A DNA stretch of 64,000 bases from Antarcticibacterium flavum (GCF_006159205.1 NZ_CP040812.1:1364001-1428000), one strand, 5' to 3'. Positions 1-8,905 are shown, numbered from the stretch's first letter. Program-made: numbers and translations. Notes: generated by a model from the letters alone, not told the origin.

Positions 1-100
1 ATCCCGGAATCTAGAAGCTAGACTAAAACCTTAGAAGCTGGAAATAAGTCAATTAACCTCTGCTACCAAACCTTATTAATCGAACACCAATGATTTTAAA

Positions 101-187
101 TTTGGGGCTTGGATTTTGGAATTTGGTGCCTGGAATTTGGTGCTTGGTGCTTGGAATTTGGTGCTTGGAATTTGTGATTTGGTGCTT
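101..187. repeat. Heptamer repeat block (GGAATTT / GGTGCTT units)
   Basis: The stretch is built from two alternating 7-bp units, GGAATTT and GGTGCTT, with a few variants. The same units reappear at about 1097-1123, beside the transposase relic, and at about 19206-19244. Bases 1-100 before it hold no gene that I can see, only short degenerate repeats of the type CTAGAAGCTAGA. Confidence 0.8.
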
Positions 188-219
188 AATCCCGCTTTCA
201 CAGGATAACGAATAACCAC

Positions 220-900
220 CTAGCTTTCTTCTTCTTCAATTTCCTCAAGCTCCTCCTCGAGATTGTCTACCAGTGCCAGGATCTCTTCGGGAGAGAGGTA
301 AAGGCGAACCTTCCTCTTTTTGTATTTATCTGATAAATTGGAGTGGTTGAGGATAAAATCTTTTGTAGCAAAAACATAATTGCCCATCCCGTGGTTTATC
401 GCATAAGTATCTGCTGTACGTTCAGCTTTCCTGATAAAATTATCTGATGTGATATATCGTACTCCAAATTTCGCCAGCTCCAATGACGATCTTTCGCGGT
501 AGTCCATAATATGTCCCAGCTCGTGGCCCAGCCAACCAATCAGGACTTCAGAAGGGATATTGTCTATTGAGAATTCCTTGTTTTCAAGAAGGAATTTACT
601 GCTTATAAAGACATAATAGCTATGGTCTTTTTTTCCTTTGAACAGGTTCCCCATCTTTGGCTGTGCCTGCATCAAGGCTTTCTTCATCTTGTTCTTATAT
701 CTAAACTCGATCTCTACATCTTCAAGTTCCGGATAATGTGAAAGAGCGATAGTGGCTTCCTCAAGAATATTTTCAGGAATGATTTTGTTGTTATCGTGAA
801 CGATCTCTTTTTCGCCGATATTTTTATTTGCAGCACAGCTCCAATTCCCTGTGAGGAATGGGAAGATCAAAATAAGAATAAGAATTCTTGACCAATTCAT
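220..900 (-). CDS. Putative lipoprotein zinc metallopeptidase (HExxH)
   Basis: A 226-residue protein of unnamed family. From the Met codon at 898-900 it begins with a hydrophobic signal segment ending at Cys22 in an N-W-S-C lipobox-like context, so it is probably an outer-membrane or periplasmic lipoprotein. A HELGH zinc-binding motif at about residues 126-130 is followed about 30 residues later by AERTAD (about 159-164), whose acidic residue could be the third zinc ligand, as in M48-type and other gluzincin peptidases. The C-terminus is very rich in Glu. A Met codon 22 codons further upstream (966) would also stay in frame, but it would place a charged stretch before the signal peptide, so the shorter start is preferred. 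Substrate unknown. A cell-envelope peptidase is an inference. Confidence 0.7.
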   Translation of the reverse strand: MNWSRILILILIFPFLTGNWSCAANKNIGEKEIVHDNNKIIPENILEEATIALSHYPELEDVEIEFRYKNKMKKALMQAQPKMGNLFKGKKDHSYYVFISSKFLLENKEFSIDNIPSEVLIGWLGHELGHIMDYRERSSLELAKFGVRYITSDNFIRKAERTADTYAINHGMGNYVFATKDFILNHSNLSDKYKKRKVRLYLSPEEILALVDNLEEELEEIEEEES

Positions 901-1093
901 CTTCAATTTTTCTGATCCTTGATATAAATCGATTTTTATGTAGCTGAATATTTTAAAGTTCTTCATAGATAAATAGGCCGTCCGGCTGAAGTTGAGGTAT
1001 TAAAGACTTAATTTAGATCAACCCCTATGCCAGATATTTTTGAAGTCCCTCTTTTTAATTTTAATTCTTGATCTCAGCGACAAACTACAGAAT

Positions 1094-1725
1094 CTAAAAT
1101 TCCAGGCACCAAAATTCCAATTCGGTTCTAATCTTAAAAAAAACATCCTCCTTCCAATTGGAAGGATTGTTCCTAATGTTATTTGATATCCGGTGAAATG
1201 ATTCATCATTTCTGATGATGTGGTCGTGAAACCGGGGTGACCATGTAAAATCGGGATTTATTTTTCGGGTTTCAAAAGATGTTCGCCCGTTGTACCAACG
1301 GATGATTTTTGACAAAATATCGTGCAACATTGGATTATAATTGCCTGTTATTCCTCCATTGGGTTTGTCCGCGTCGGTTTTTGTGTGTTCCAATGGTTTT
1401 GGTGGTAGGGACGCGATTAATCGCGTCCCTACGTTGCGTTCATCATTGCCTGTAATATTCGGTTTGTCAATAATCACAATCCCGTGTACATGATTGGGGA
1501 TAATAACGTGATTTCCCAATTTCGCGAATGGAATATATTCAGAAATCGCCAACCAACATTCATTTGCGATTTGACCAACATCATTCAGGATCATTTCGCG
1601 GTCTGCTATTTCACCTAAATAAGGTTCCCTGTCTTTTGTGCAAATGGTAATGAAATAGGTGCATCGATACCATAATCCCAATTTGGCAATTAGACAGATA
1701 CGTTTCGGAATTTGTTTTTAAATTT
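1094..1725 (-). pseudogene. Decayed REP-associated (Y1/RAYT, IS200-like) transposase
   Basis: The reading frame from 1681 (TTG) to 1094 resembles Y1_Tnp/RAYT single-strand nucleases: YFITICTKDRE near the N-terminus, the HUH motif NHVHGI, then FHDHIIRND and NNIRNNPSNW. Two defects are visible. Where E. coli TnpA-REP (YafM) has its catalytic Tyr in the YIxxNP motif, this protein has Asn (N-N-I-R-N-N-P). The conserved N-terminal piece LPNWDYGIDA is encoded in a different frame at about 1668-1695, between KRI on one side and YFITIC on the other, so two compensating indels are implied. The C-terminus runs into a GGAATTTTGGTGCC repeat. Together these indicate a relic that no longer makes active transposase. 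The Tyr assignment relies on remembered family alignments. Confidence 0.72.
1097..1123. repeat. GGAATTTTGGTGCC-type heptamer repeat at the transposase 3' end
   Basis: On the minus strand this reads GGAATTTTGGTGCCTGG and continues with another GGAATTTT. It matches the repeat block at 101-187. It forms the last codons of the transposase relic, so the protein tail there is repeat-derived. Confidence 0.65.
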
Positions 1726-1822
1726 AGACTTGCGAATGCATGAATTTCATTCTGGTCTAAAAAACAAGAGGAATTACCCTTGTCTATTTTAAAAAATCCT
1801 GCTCACCCATTTCGGTTTTCAC

Positions 1823-2551
1823 TTATTCCTCTTCAGGCAGGACTTCACATACACATCGAAAACCCGTAACCTCATTAGGAAAAGAAACCGGTTTTATGCC
1901 CTTGTAGTTCTCACCATAAGTCGTAGATGCCTGGGTATATTCTGTAATATTATAAAGAGAAAATTCTTCGGCATTTTCAGGGGCCTTAAACTTAAGCGGA
2001 TTTTCCCCCTTGATCGTAAGCAGCCTGTTTTGTTCTGAAAAATAATCGCTGGCATGCTGCAGTTCCTCCGGGAGTGGTAAGCGGTAGTAAATACGACCGG
2101 CAAATGGTTTTTTCTGAAGGTGGCCGGGGTGGGTTCTCCAAAGATAGGAGACCATTTGAGTCCGCCATTTACAATAATCGGCAGCCTGTTCTTTTGAAAC
2201 TCCTAGCACGGGATTGTCCTTATATTTATAATCCTCAACATATTCGGCCTTTAAGTCTTTACCATATACTCCCTTTAAATTAAGCAAATAGGAGGGATAA
2301 ATTGATGTTAACCGGGTTAAGGTATCATCCAGCGTTACCTCATAATCCCTGAATTCGCTAAAGCCTTTTTTCCTGAGAAAATCTTTGGCAGTCAGGTATT
2401 CGAGGAACATTTTATTGGTAACCGGAGTTCTGTCAATATAAATTTTTGAGTCCATTTGGAGCGTCCCCGGCGGGTTCAGGAGAGGTTCCTGTGGCTGACT
2501 GTATCCAATGGCTATATATAAAAATAGAAAAAGAGTAATGGGTTTGCACAT
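1823..2551 (-). CDS. Secreted SUMF1/FGE-fold protein
   Basis: A 242-residue protein with an N-terminal signal peptide (about residues 1-18, ending near GYSQ). The rest has landmarks of the formylglycine-generating-enzyme/sulfatase-modifying fold: DRTPVTNKMFLEYL near the start, PVLGVSKEQAADYCKWR in the middle, RLPLPEEL, and TGFRCVCEV at the end. In Bacteroidota such secreted proteins include GldJ/GldK-type gliding lipoproteins and many of unknown role. This one is much shorter and has no lipobox. The Trp-rich catalytic core and active-site Cys pair of real FGE cannot be assigned with confidence. It may be structural rather than enzymatic. It is monocistronic in appearance. Confidence 0.65.
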   Translation of the reverse strand: MCKPITLFLFLYIAIGYSQPQEPLLNPPGTLQMDSKIYIDRTPVTNKMFLEYLTAKDFLRKKGFSEFRDYEVTLDDTLTRLTSIYPSYLLNLKGVYGKDLKAEYVEDYKYKDNPVLGVSKEQAADYCKWRTQMVSYLWRTHPGHLQKKPFAGRIYYRLPLPEELQHASDYFSEQNRLLTIKGENPLKFKAPENAEEFSLYNITEYTQASTTYGENYKGIKPVSFPNEVTGFRCVCEVLPEEE

Positions 2552-2694
2552 AGAAGGTTGTTATGATTTTTGAAATATATGGCTATTTTTTAAAAAAGCT
2601 AAACCCTAACCGGGTAACATCTCTCATTTGCTATACCAGATAAATCGGAATTTTAATGAACAGGACATGCAGCCGCGAATGTAGAATGGGGATT

Positions 2695-3033
2695 CTATTT
2701 AATTTTCAGTTCAGCTTCCAGTTGTCTTTTCCTTTCCATCAACCGCTCGTGCTTTCTTCTATCCTGATAGCCCCAAATGAAATGACCCAACATGCAGAAA
2801 ACCGTATATACAACCGCGGTACTTACTACCAATTCAAAATAACTTAATTCGCTATCTTCATACAGCATTTTACCCTTATTCCCAGAGCTATGTGTAGGAG
2901 CATATAGCGACACCAGGATCCCAAAACCAATAACCTGCCAGAGGTTTCGACCGAAGTAGTTAGATTGACGAATGTTAGAGGCTATTTTATTTTCGGTAGC
3001 CTGGAGTGCTTTTCTTTTGTAATAGGTAGTCAT
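2695..3033 (-). CDS. Small membrane protein of unknown function
   Basis: A 112-residue protein with no family that I recognise. It has two likely transmembrane segments, about residues 30-50 (VIGFGILVSLYAP) and 70-92 (LVVSTAVVYTVFCMLGHFIWG). The C-terminal tail is charged and helical, rich in Arg, Lys and Glu. The start is the ATG at 3031-3033. It lies between two secreted proteins on the same strand but with gaps over 50 bp, so operon membership is uncertain. Coding is supported by length, topology and an uninterrupted frame only. Confidence 0.5.
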   Translation of the reverse strand: MTTYYKRKALQATENKIASNIRQSNYFGRNLWQVIGFGILVSLYAPTHSSGNKGKMLYEDSELSYFELVVSTAVVYTVFCMLGHFIWGYQDRRKHERLMERKRQLEAELKIK

Positions 3034-3091
3034 TGTTGTAGAAATTATGAAACACTAGCAACAATATTCTATAATCTTTCCCTTCATAATC

Positions 3092-3772
3092 TTACAGATT
3101 TTTATATTCTGCAACTTGCCATTCATACATTTTACCGAATTCAGAAAGCGATTTTGGTTTAATGTTTATCTTTTGTATTTCGGTCTTTAATTTTTCCTGG
3201 GATATATGCCCCGTCTCTGTGATTATTTTACCTTCTTTAAAATCATATTCAACACTCTCAAAATTCCCACTTGCCGAATGAACACCATTACTTTTTGCTC
3301 CTATAATTTCCATTCGGTCCTCGAGAAGCTCAAAGGTGTAGGATTGATTTGACCTGGTATATTGATAAAAGATGTTCAATAATCCGTTTGTTATAGATAA
3401 CTCAGGTTCTATATAAGTTGCCATACCTCCTTCGTCTCCACGTGCGATAAATTCATTGTTTTGGATAATTACATTTTGGTAGCCGTCCTTGTTTAAAAAA
3501 ATAAGTATAATTCGTGGTTTGTTGTTCCGCAAATAACAGCTGGAACATCTTTTTTCCGGGATACTATCTTTTGATTCAATGATAAGAGCAATATCATTTT
3601 GCCCATCTTCGTCCAGGTCACCGGTTGAACTTTTTAAAATTTCCCAATCTGGGTGGCTCTCAACGAAAGACAAGGGTTGACCTATAAAATGAGGATAGCT
3701 GGATTCCTTTTCCTGGGAATATCCCGAAAGTGACAGAATTAAAAATAATAAGGTCGTCATTCCATTTTTCAT
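3092..3772 (-). CDS. Secreted protein with an FG-GAP-like Asp-rich loop
   Basis: From the Met at 3772 the protein has 226 residues and starts with a signal peptide ending near GYSQ. An earlier Met, 7 codons upstream, is possible. A D-L-D-E-D-G-Q-N-D loop at about residues 52-60 resembles the calcium-binding loop of FG-GAP/VCBS repeats and dockerin-like motifs. It is followed by a Cys pair (C-S-S-C). The remainder is a beta-rich domain without recognised motifs. Similar proteins in Bacteroidota are annotated only as hypothetical. Periplasmic or surface location is inferred from the signal peptide. Confidence 0.55.
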   Translation of the reverse strand: MKNGMTTLLFLILSLSGYSQEKESSYPHFIGQPLSFVESHPDWEILKSSTGDLDEDGQNDIALIIESKDSIPEKRCSSCYLRNNKPRIILIFLNKDGYQNVIIQNNEFIARGDEGGMATYIEPELSITNGLLNIFYQYTRSNQSYTFELLEDRMEIIGAKSNGVHSASGNFESVEYDFKEGKIITETGHISQEKLKTEIQKINIKPKSLSEFGKMYEWQVAEYKNL

Positions 3773-3835
3773 ATTTGTGCTTGATAAATCCAAAATTAGA
3801 GATTCGTTCTACATTGACAGATTTACCTGCCTATT

Positions 3836-4144
3836 TTATTCCTGAGACCTGTCAATTTTAGTTGGATTTTGTCGGGTATCGAATATATCTGTAATTACAA
3901 TATCATTTTTAATGATCTTGTAAATCACTTTATAATTCCCACTCAAAATATAGCGATAATTTTCATTCAGATGCTTCAGCAACAATTCTGTTTGTCCTGA
4001 TTCAGGATATTTTAATAGTTGTCCTGTGGAAGAAAATATTTCTTTTCGAATTTTTACCGCAACTTTAGGATTTGCAACCTCTTTATGGTATTCAACAATA
4101 CTTTTTAAAGTATCAATAGCAAAAGCTGTCCAAATGATCCTCAT
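3836..4144 (-). CDS. ParE/RelE-family toxin
   Basis: A 102-residue protein with the RelE/ParE pattern: an N-terminal strand (MRIIWTAFAIDTL), two helices, a YPESGQTE turn, then RYILSGNYKVIYKI and a closing strand VITDIFDTRQNP. RelE members act as mRNA interferases and ParE members poison DNA gyrase. The sequence alone does not settle which this is, although the R-x-L-x-x-x-Y-K-V-I-Y core fits ParE/YoeB-like proteins broadly. The gene follows its presumed antitoxin by only 4 bp, the usual antitoxin-toxin order. Confidence 0.8.
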   Translation of the reverse strand: MRIIWTAFAIDTLKSIVEYHKEVANPKVAVKIRKEIFSSTGQLLKYPESGQTELLLKHLNENYRYILSGNYKVIYKIIKNDIVITDIFDTRQNPTKIDRSQE

Positions 4145-4148
4145 TCAA

Positions 4149-4382
4149 TTACCATTTTTCAGATTGGCTTTCCAGTTCCTCTTGGGAAGTGACCCGCCCT
4201 GCTAAATAGTCATTGTTTGATTTATTAGCCCTTTCCAATAGTTGATCCTGCGTGAATGGTTTATGCTCAATGCTATAGCTAGCCTGGTTTTGTATTAAAG
4301 CTTCAATTTTACTAAATAATTTTTCGTCCTGCAGCTTAATCAGGCCCTCAATCACATTTAATTTTCTGGTTTTCAAATCCAT
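4149..4382 (-). CDS. Antitoxin partner of the ParE-like toxin
   Basis: A 77-residue protein from the Met at 4382. An alternative Met six codons upstream is possible. The first half is amphipathic (MDLKTRKLNVIEGLIKLQDEKL...) and predicted helical. The second half carries RANKSNNDYLAGRV, a pattern seen in small flavobacterial antitoxins that sit before ParE toxins. It probably binds the toxin with its C-terminal half and represses the operon with the N-terminal half, but no DNA-binding fold can be proven by eye. Assignment depends mainly on position, 4 bp upstream of the toxin. Confidence 0.7.
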   Translation of the reverse strand: MDLKTRKLNVIEGLIKLQDEKLFSKIEALIQNQASYSIEHKPFTQDQLLERANKSNNDYLAGRVTSQEELESQSEKW

Positions 4383-4590
4383 TTTTTCAGCTTTTATCAA
4401 AGATACAAAATAATCATTTTCATTTTCCAGCTTATAATATCTGCCGTATTTTTCGAATGCTATTGAAGATAGTTACTTAAAATACAAAAGCGGATCCTAT
4501 AATATTTACTCGTAATAGCATGCACCAAAGTGCAGCAACATAATCCAAAACATTCCTTATATTTAGCCGTTCTTAAAAAAACCCTAAAAT

Positions 4591-7500
4591 ATGCTTCAAA
4601 GATCACTGCTGGCGTTACTTCTTGTAATGTCCTCCTCTGCCCTCTTTGCACAGGAAAATGATACAATCAAAAAAGACGAAAAAGATAAAAAATGGGATGT
4701 TTCCAATCCTTATACTGCCGACTGGAACATCAAGGAGGTAAATCTAAATACCGATGAAGGTACCTGGATGAACCTGGATGTGAGCCCCGATGGGAAAACA
4801 ATCGTGTTTGATTTGCTGGGAGATATTTATTCTATGCCAATCACCGGCGGGAAGGCCAGGGCCTTAACCAGCGGAAGGGCTTATAATGTGCAGCCGCGCT
4901 TCTCACCAGATGGCTCCCGTATCTCCTACACCAGCGATGCCGCGGGTGGGGACAACATCTGGATCATGGACCGCGATGGCTCCAATGCAAAGCAGCTTAC
5001 CAAAGAAACTTTTAGATTACTCAACAACTCCACCTGGACTGCAGACGGGAATGCGATCATTGCCCGCAAACACTTTACCAGCGGCCGTTCTTTGGGTGCG
5101 GGGGAAATGTGGCTGTACCACCTTGGCGGCAGCGCCGGGCTGCAGCTTACCGAAAGAAGGAACGACCAGCAGGATGTGAATGAACCTTCGGTTTCGGCTG
5201 ATGGAAAATATTTATACTACAGCGAGGATATGTACCCGGGTGGGGCATTTCAGTACAACAAGGATCCCAACAAACAGATCTATGTTATAAAACGCTACAA
5301 TTTTGAAGATGGGGAAACCCAAACCGTGACCGGTGGACCCGGTGGAGCTTCCAGGCCACAGATCTCGCCCGATGGGAAGAAACTGGCTTTCATTAAGAGA
5401 GTCCGCACTAAAACTGTTCTTTACATCCACGACCTGGAAACAGGCGAGGAATGGCCGGTACACGATGAGCTAAGCAAAGATCAGAGTGAAGCCTGGGCGA
5501 TCTTTGGTACCTACCCCGGTTTCAGCTGGATGCCGAACAATAAAGACATCGTGCTTTGGGCAGAAGGAAAGATCAGACGAGTGAATACTGAAGACTTATC
5601 TTCCGCAGAGATCCCGTTCCAGGTGGATACTACTATTGAGATCGCAGAAGCACACAGGTCACAGCACGAGGTATTTTCAGAAACATTTAATCCCAAAGTG
5701 ATTCGCCACGCGGTGACTTCGCCAGACGGAAAAACTTTAGTATTCAACGCGGCCGGGTACCTTTACAAAAAGAGCCTGCCAAACGGGAAACCACAGCGTA
5801 TCACCAACAACAACGAGTTTGAATTTGAACCTGCTTTCACGCCCAACGGCAATGAGGTCGTGTACGTTACCTGGACAGATGCCGGGATGGGCGCGATCAA
5901 AAAAGTGGGATTGAACGGCCGTAACGCGGTAACGCTTTCCAAAACAAAGAGTATCTACCGCAATCCTTCGGTTTCCAATGACGGGAAGTGGATCGCGTAC
6001 ACCAAAGAGAGTGGGAACAGTGACCAGGGGCAAACCTTCACCAAGGAGCCGGGGATCTATATTATGGATGCTGCTGGCAACAATAACCGCAAACTCGTAA
6101 AGGAGGGAGATTTCCCTGTTTTCAGCAAAAATAATGACCGCATCCTTTACCAGACCGGGGGGATGTTCTTTGGCAGCCTTACCAAAAAACTCAAGAGTGT
6201 GGACCTTAATGGGCAGGATGAGCGCACACATATAGAATCCAAATACGCTAACAGGATCGTGCCCAGCCCCGATAATAAGTGGGTGGCCTTTACCAACCTG
6301 CACCAGGGATACCTGGCGCCGCTGGTGATGACCGGGCAGACTATTAATTTAGATGACAAGACCAAAACGGTTCCCGTGACGCAAATCACCAAGGATGCGG
6401 GGATGAACCTGCACTGGAGCAACAACAGCCAGAACATCAACTGGACTTTGGGCGATGAATATTTTACCAATAAGGTTTCTGAAAGATTTACCTTTCTCCC
6501 AAATTCTCCCGATTCTATCCCACCTGTTACTGAAACCGGGCAAAAGATTGGCCTGGAGCTGAAAGTTGATGTACCACAGGGAAGCATCGCATTTACCAAC
6601 GCCCGAATTATCACAATGGACGGCGACAAGGTGATCGAAAACGGAAGCATCGTGGTGCGCGAGAACAAGATCGTGGCGCTTGGAACTGCTGCTGAAGTTG
6701 AAGTGCCGAGAAATACAAAAGTATATGACCTGCAGGGGAAGACCGTGATGCCGGGGATCGTTGATGCACACGCGCATATTGGCGCTTTTCGCTACGGGAT
6801 CACCCCGCAGCAGCACTGGCCATCTTACGCCAACCTTGCTTTTGGAGTGACCACCGCGCACGATCCATCGGCTTTAAGTGAGACCGTCTTCGGAATTTCT
6901 GAATTGATAAAAGCCGGGGAAATGGTGGGGCCAAGATTATTCTCTACCGGAATAATTCTATACGGTGCTGAAGGAGATTTCAAAGCCGACATCAATAGCC
7001 TTGACGATGCCCGTTCAGCTTTGAGAAGAACGAAGGCCTTTGGCGCGATTTCGGTTAAGAGTTACAATCAGCCACGCCGCGAGCAGCGCCAGCAGGTAAT
7101 GCAGGCAGCGAAAGAACTGGAAATGAACGTGGTTCCGGAAGGTGGAAGCACCTTCTTCCACAATATGAATATGATCGTGGACGGGCATACAGGAATTGAG
7201 CACAACATTCCCATAGCACCGGTTTATAAGGACATTCACACCCTGTGGGGCAACAGCAGCACCGGCTACACCCCTACCCTTATCGTAAATTACGGCGGAA
7301 TTAACGGGGAATACTATTTCTACGAAAAGACCAACGTATGGGAGAATGAAAAACTGCTGAATTTCACTCCCCGTCACATCGTAGACTCCCGCTCACGTCA
7401 CCGAACGATGTTACCTGAAGAGGAATATCAGCACGGGCCTGTACTGGTTTCTGAAACTGCAAAAGAACTTACCGACCTTGGTGTAAAAGTAAACCTGGGA

Positions 7501-7896
7501 GCACACGGACAGCTGCAAGGCCTTGGAGCACACTGGGAACTCTGGCTGCTTCAAATGGGCGGAATGACCAATATGGAAGCCCTACAGGCAGCCACCATCA
7601 ACGGTGCGAACTACCTTGGCCTCGGAGCCGAGATCGGTTCCCTGGAAGTAGGTAAATTAGCCGATTTAATCGTGCTGGAGGAGAATCCGCTTGAGGACAT
7701 AAGAAATTCTGAAAGCATTATTTACACGATGGTAAACGGAAGATTGTACGACAGCGAAACGATGAACGAAATAGGAAACCGCGAAAAAGAACGTGGCAAT
7801 TTCTACTGGGAGAACAGGAGGAATAGTGAGGCGTTTCCATGGCACGAAAGTACGGGGAGTTTTACTGCTCCGGGATGTATTTGTACCAGTCACTAG
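4591..7896 (+). CDS. Periplasmic amidohydrolase fused to a TolB-like beta-propeller
   Basis: A 1101-residue exported protein (signal peptide about 1-20, ending ALFAQ). Residues about 55-640 carry many PD40/WD40-like repeats of the type SPDGKTIVF, SPDGSRISYT and SPDGKKLAF, as in TolB and DPP-IV propellers. Residues about 660-1085 form an amidohydrolase TIM barrel: VMPGIVDAHAHIG with the metal-binding H-x-H at about 728-730, EHN at about 870, LGAHGQ at about 970, and the closing A-D-L-I-V-L-E-E-N-P strand typical of imidazolonepropionase-like enzymes. The propeller may gate access of peptides or other substrates. The substrate is unknown. It stands alone, with the ParDE-like pair divergent upstream. 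Confidence 0.88.
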   Translation: MLQRSLLALLLVMSSSALFAQENDTIKKDEKDKKWDVSNPYTADWNIKEVNLNTDEGTWMNLDVSPDGKTIVFDLLGDIYSMPITGGKARALTSGRAYNVQPRFSPDGSRISYTSDAAGGDNIWIMDRDGSNAKQLTKETFRLLNNSTWTADGNAIIARKHFTSGRSLGAGEMWLYHLGGSAGLQLTERRNDQQDVNEPSVSADGKYLYYSEDMYPGGAFQYNKDPNKQIYVIKRYNFEDGETQTVTGGPGGASRPQISPDGKKLAFIKRVRTKTVLYIHDLETGEEWPVHDELSKDQSEAWAIFGTYPGFSWMPNNKDIVLWAEGKIRRVNTEDLSSAEIPFQVDTTIEIAEAHRSQHEVFSETFNPKVIRHAVTSPDGKTLVFNAAGYLYKKSLPNGKPQRITNNNEFEFEPAFTPNGNEVVYVTWTDAGMGAIKKVGLNGRNAVTLSKTKSIYRNPSVSNDGKWIAYTKESGNSDQGQTFTKEPGIYIMDAAGNNNRKLVKEGDFPVFSKNNDRILYQTGGMFFGSLTKKLKSVDLNGQDERTHIESKYANRIVPSPDNKWVAFTNLHQGYLAPLVMTGQTINLDDKTKTVPVTQITKDAGMNLHWSNNSQNINWTLGDEYFTNKVSERFTFLPNSPDSIPPVTETGQKIGLELKVDVPQGSIAFTNARIITMDGDKVIENGSIVVRENKIVALGTAAEVEVPRNTKVYDLQGKTVMPGIVDAHAHIGAFRYGITPQQHWPSYANLAFGVTTAHDPSALSETVFGISELIKAGEMVGPRLFSTGIILYGAEGDFKADINSLDDARSALRRTKAFGAISVKSYNQPRREQRQQVMQAAKELEMNVVPEGGSTFFHNMNMIVDGHTGIEHNIPIAPVYKDIHTLWGNSSTGYTPTLIVNYGGINGEYYFYEKTNVWENEKLLNFTPRHIVDSRSRHRTMLPEEEYQHGPVLVSETAKELTDLGVKVNLGAHGQLQGLGAHWELWLLQMGGMTNMEALQAATINGANYLGLGAEIGSLEVGKLADLIVLEENPLEDIRNSESIIYTMVNGRLYDSETMNEIGNREKERGNFYWENRRNSEAFPWHESTGSFTAPGCICTSH

Positions 7897-7924
7897 TCGT
7901 TAGTCGTTAGTCGTTAGTCGTTAG
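7894..7924. repeat. TAGTCGT heptamer tandem repeat starting at a stop codon
   Basis: Four perfect tandem copies of the 7-mer TAGTCGT followed by TAGT. The first TAG is the stop codon of the upstream amidohydrolase gene. A related block, with TAGTCGT and TAGTCTT units, lies at about 18969-18999. Confidence 0.9.
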
Positions 7925-8407
7925 TGGGTTTTGAGGTGCGAGATTATTCTTAGGTTTTAAAGAGTGGACAGAGGGCAGAGGACAGAGGACAGGTTATCAG
8001 TTGTAGGTTGTCGGTTGAAAAAAATTATTGTCGGTTGAAGGAGGTGGAGCGAAAGAAAAAACATCAATCCTACGTCAATGGTAACTTGTTTCAGCATGAC
8101 GTGGGTTAGAACTGGTGAGTGGGCTGAGGATCCACAAGTAGGCCAGATCCTGAAATAATTCAGAGAATTCGAGAAATCCTGTTCCTCCGTGCAACTCCTT
8201 TTTTAACTCCCTTTAACTCCGTAGTTAAATAGAAATTAGCCTCGAAAAAACGAAAATTGTACTAACTTAATACCAACAAAACCCACACGCACCAGAAAAA
8301 CATTAGTGCATTCGTGGCTAATTTTTAAGAATCAAGAGCCAGGAAACAAGAAACAAGACAGGAACCTGTTACAGAGAACGGAAAACGGAAAACCGGAAAC
8401 GAAAAAT
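7925..8407. repeat. Gene-free repeat cluster
   Basis: No gene is seen. In order it holds CAGAGGA heptamers (about 7967-7990), TTGTAGG/TTGTCGG heptamers (about 7999-8040), copy A of a mosaic dispersed element (8069-8166; relatives at 9058-9176 and, inverted, 22768-22886), copy E1 of a dispersed element with CTCCGTGG/GTAGTTAAA (8183-8260), and AACGGAAAAC/CGGAAAC-type heptamers just before the DUF202 start. Confidence 0.75.
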
Positions 8408-8905
8408 ATGAGAAAAGTAAAATTCGGAAGTCTTTTTACTACGCGCAAGATAGATGAGAGCCTCATCCGGGAGCACCTTGCCCTGGAGCGAACTAAGCTC
8501 GCCAATGAGCGCACGCTCCTCTCCTACACCCAGGCCGCGCTTTATTTTTTACTCGGAGGACTTGCACTTATACAGCTTAAGGAATATGAGGAGATGCACT
8601 ATATAGGATACCTGGCGCTGGTTTTTTCTGTGCTGTTTGTAACTGTGGGAATCTGGCGGTTTATTGTGCTGAAGAATAAGATGAGGGATCTATTGAGAGG
8701 GGAAGTGGAGTCTACAGAAGAGGACAGCCCCCGGCCACCGAAGGGGGAGAGTGAAAGTTTGGCAGTTGTGGGTTGTCGGTTGAAAAAAGTGGAGAGTGGA
8801 AAGTGGAGAGAGGATAGTTGGTGCGTGTTATATGTTGTAGGTTGTAGGTTGTCGGTTGTAGGTTGTAGGTTGAAAAAATGTTGTCGTTTGTCTGTTGTGG
8901 GTTAG
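8408..8905 (+). CDS. DUF202 membrane protein with a repeat-derived C-terminal tail
   Basis: From the ATG at 8408 the first 100 or so residues match DUF202 (YidH-like) proteins: a conserved hydrophilic head (IREHLALERTKLANERTLLSY) and two transmembrane helices (about 42-57 and 72-92). Frames further upstream run through repeat DNA and are not believed. From about residue 108 the frame enters repeats: a CCCCC-GGGGG palindrome, then GTTGTAGG heptamers, giving a tail with recurring VVGCRL that ends at 8905. The family normally ends soon after the second helix, so the original stop appears to have been lost by repeat insertion. Function of DUF202 is unknown. Confidence 0.75.
   Translation: MRKVKFGSLFTTRKIDESLIREHLALERTKLANERTLLSYTQAALYFLLGGLALIQLKEYEEMHYIGYLALVFSVLFVTVGIWRFIVLKNKMRDLLRGEVESTEEDSPRPPKGESESLAVVGCRLKKVESGKWREDSWCVLYVVGCRLSVVGCRLKKCCRLSVVG

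Noticed and set aside
1018..1209. Small frame over the 3' end of the transposase relic
   Set aside because: It overlaps the relic in another frame and is largely repeat-derived, with no conserved features.
5737..6861. Long minus-strand open frames inside the amidohydrolase gene
   Set aside because: They are antisense shadows of a gene with clear TolB and amidohydrolase motifs, and their products have no recognisable features.
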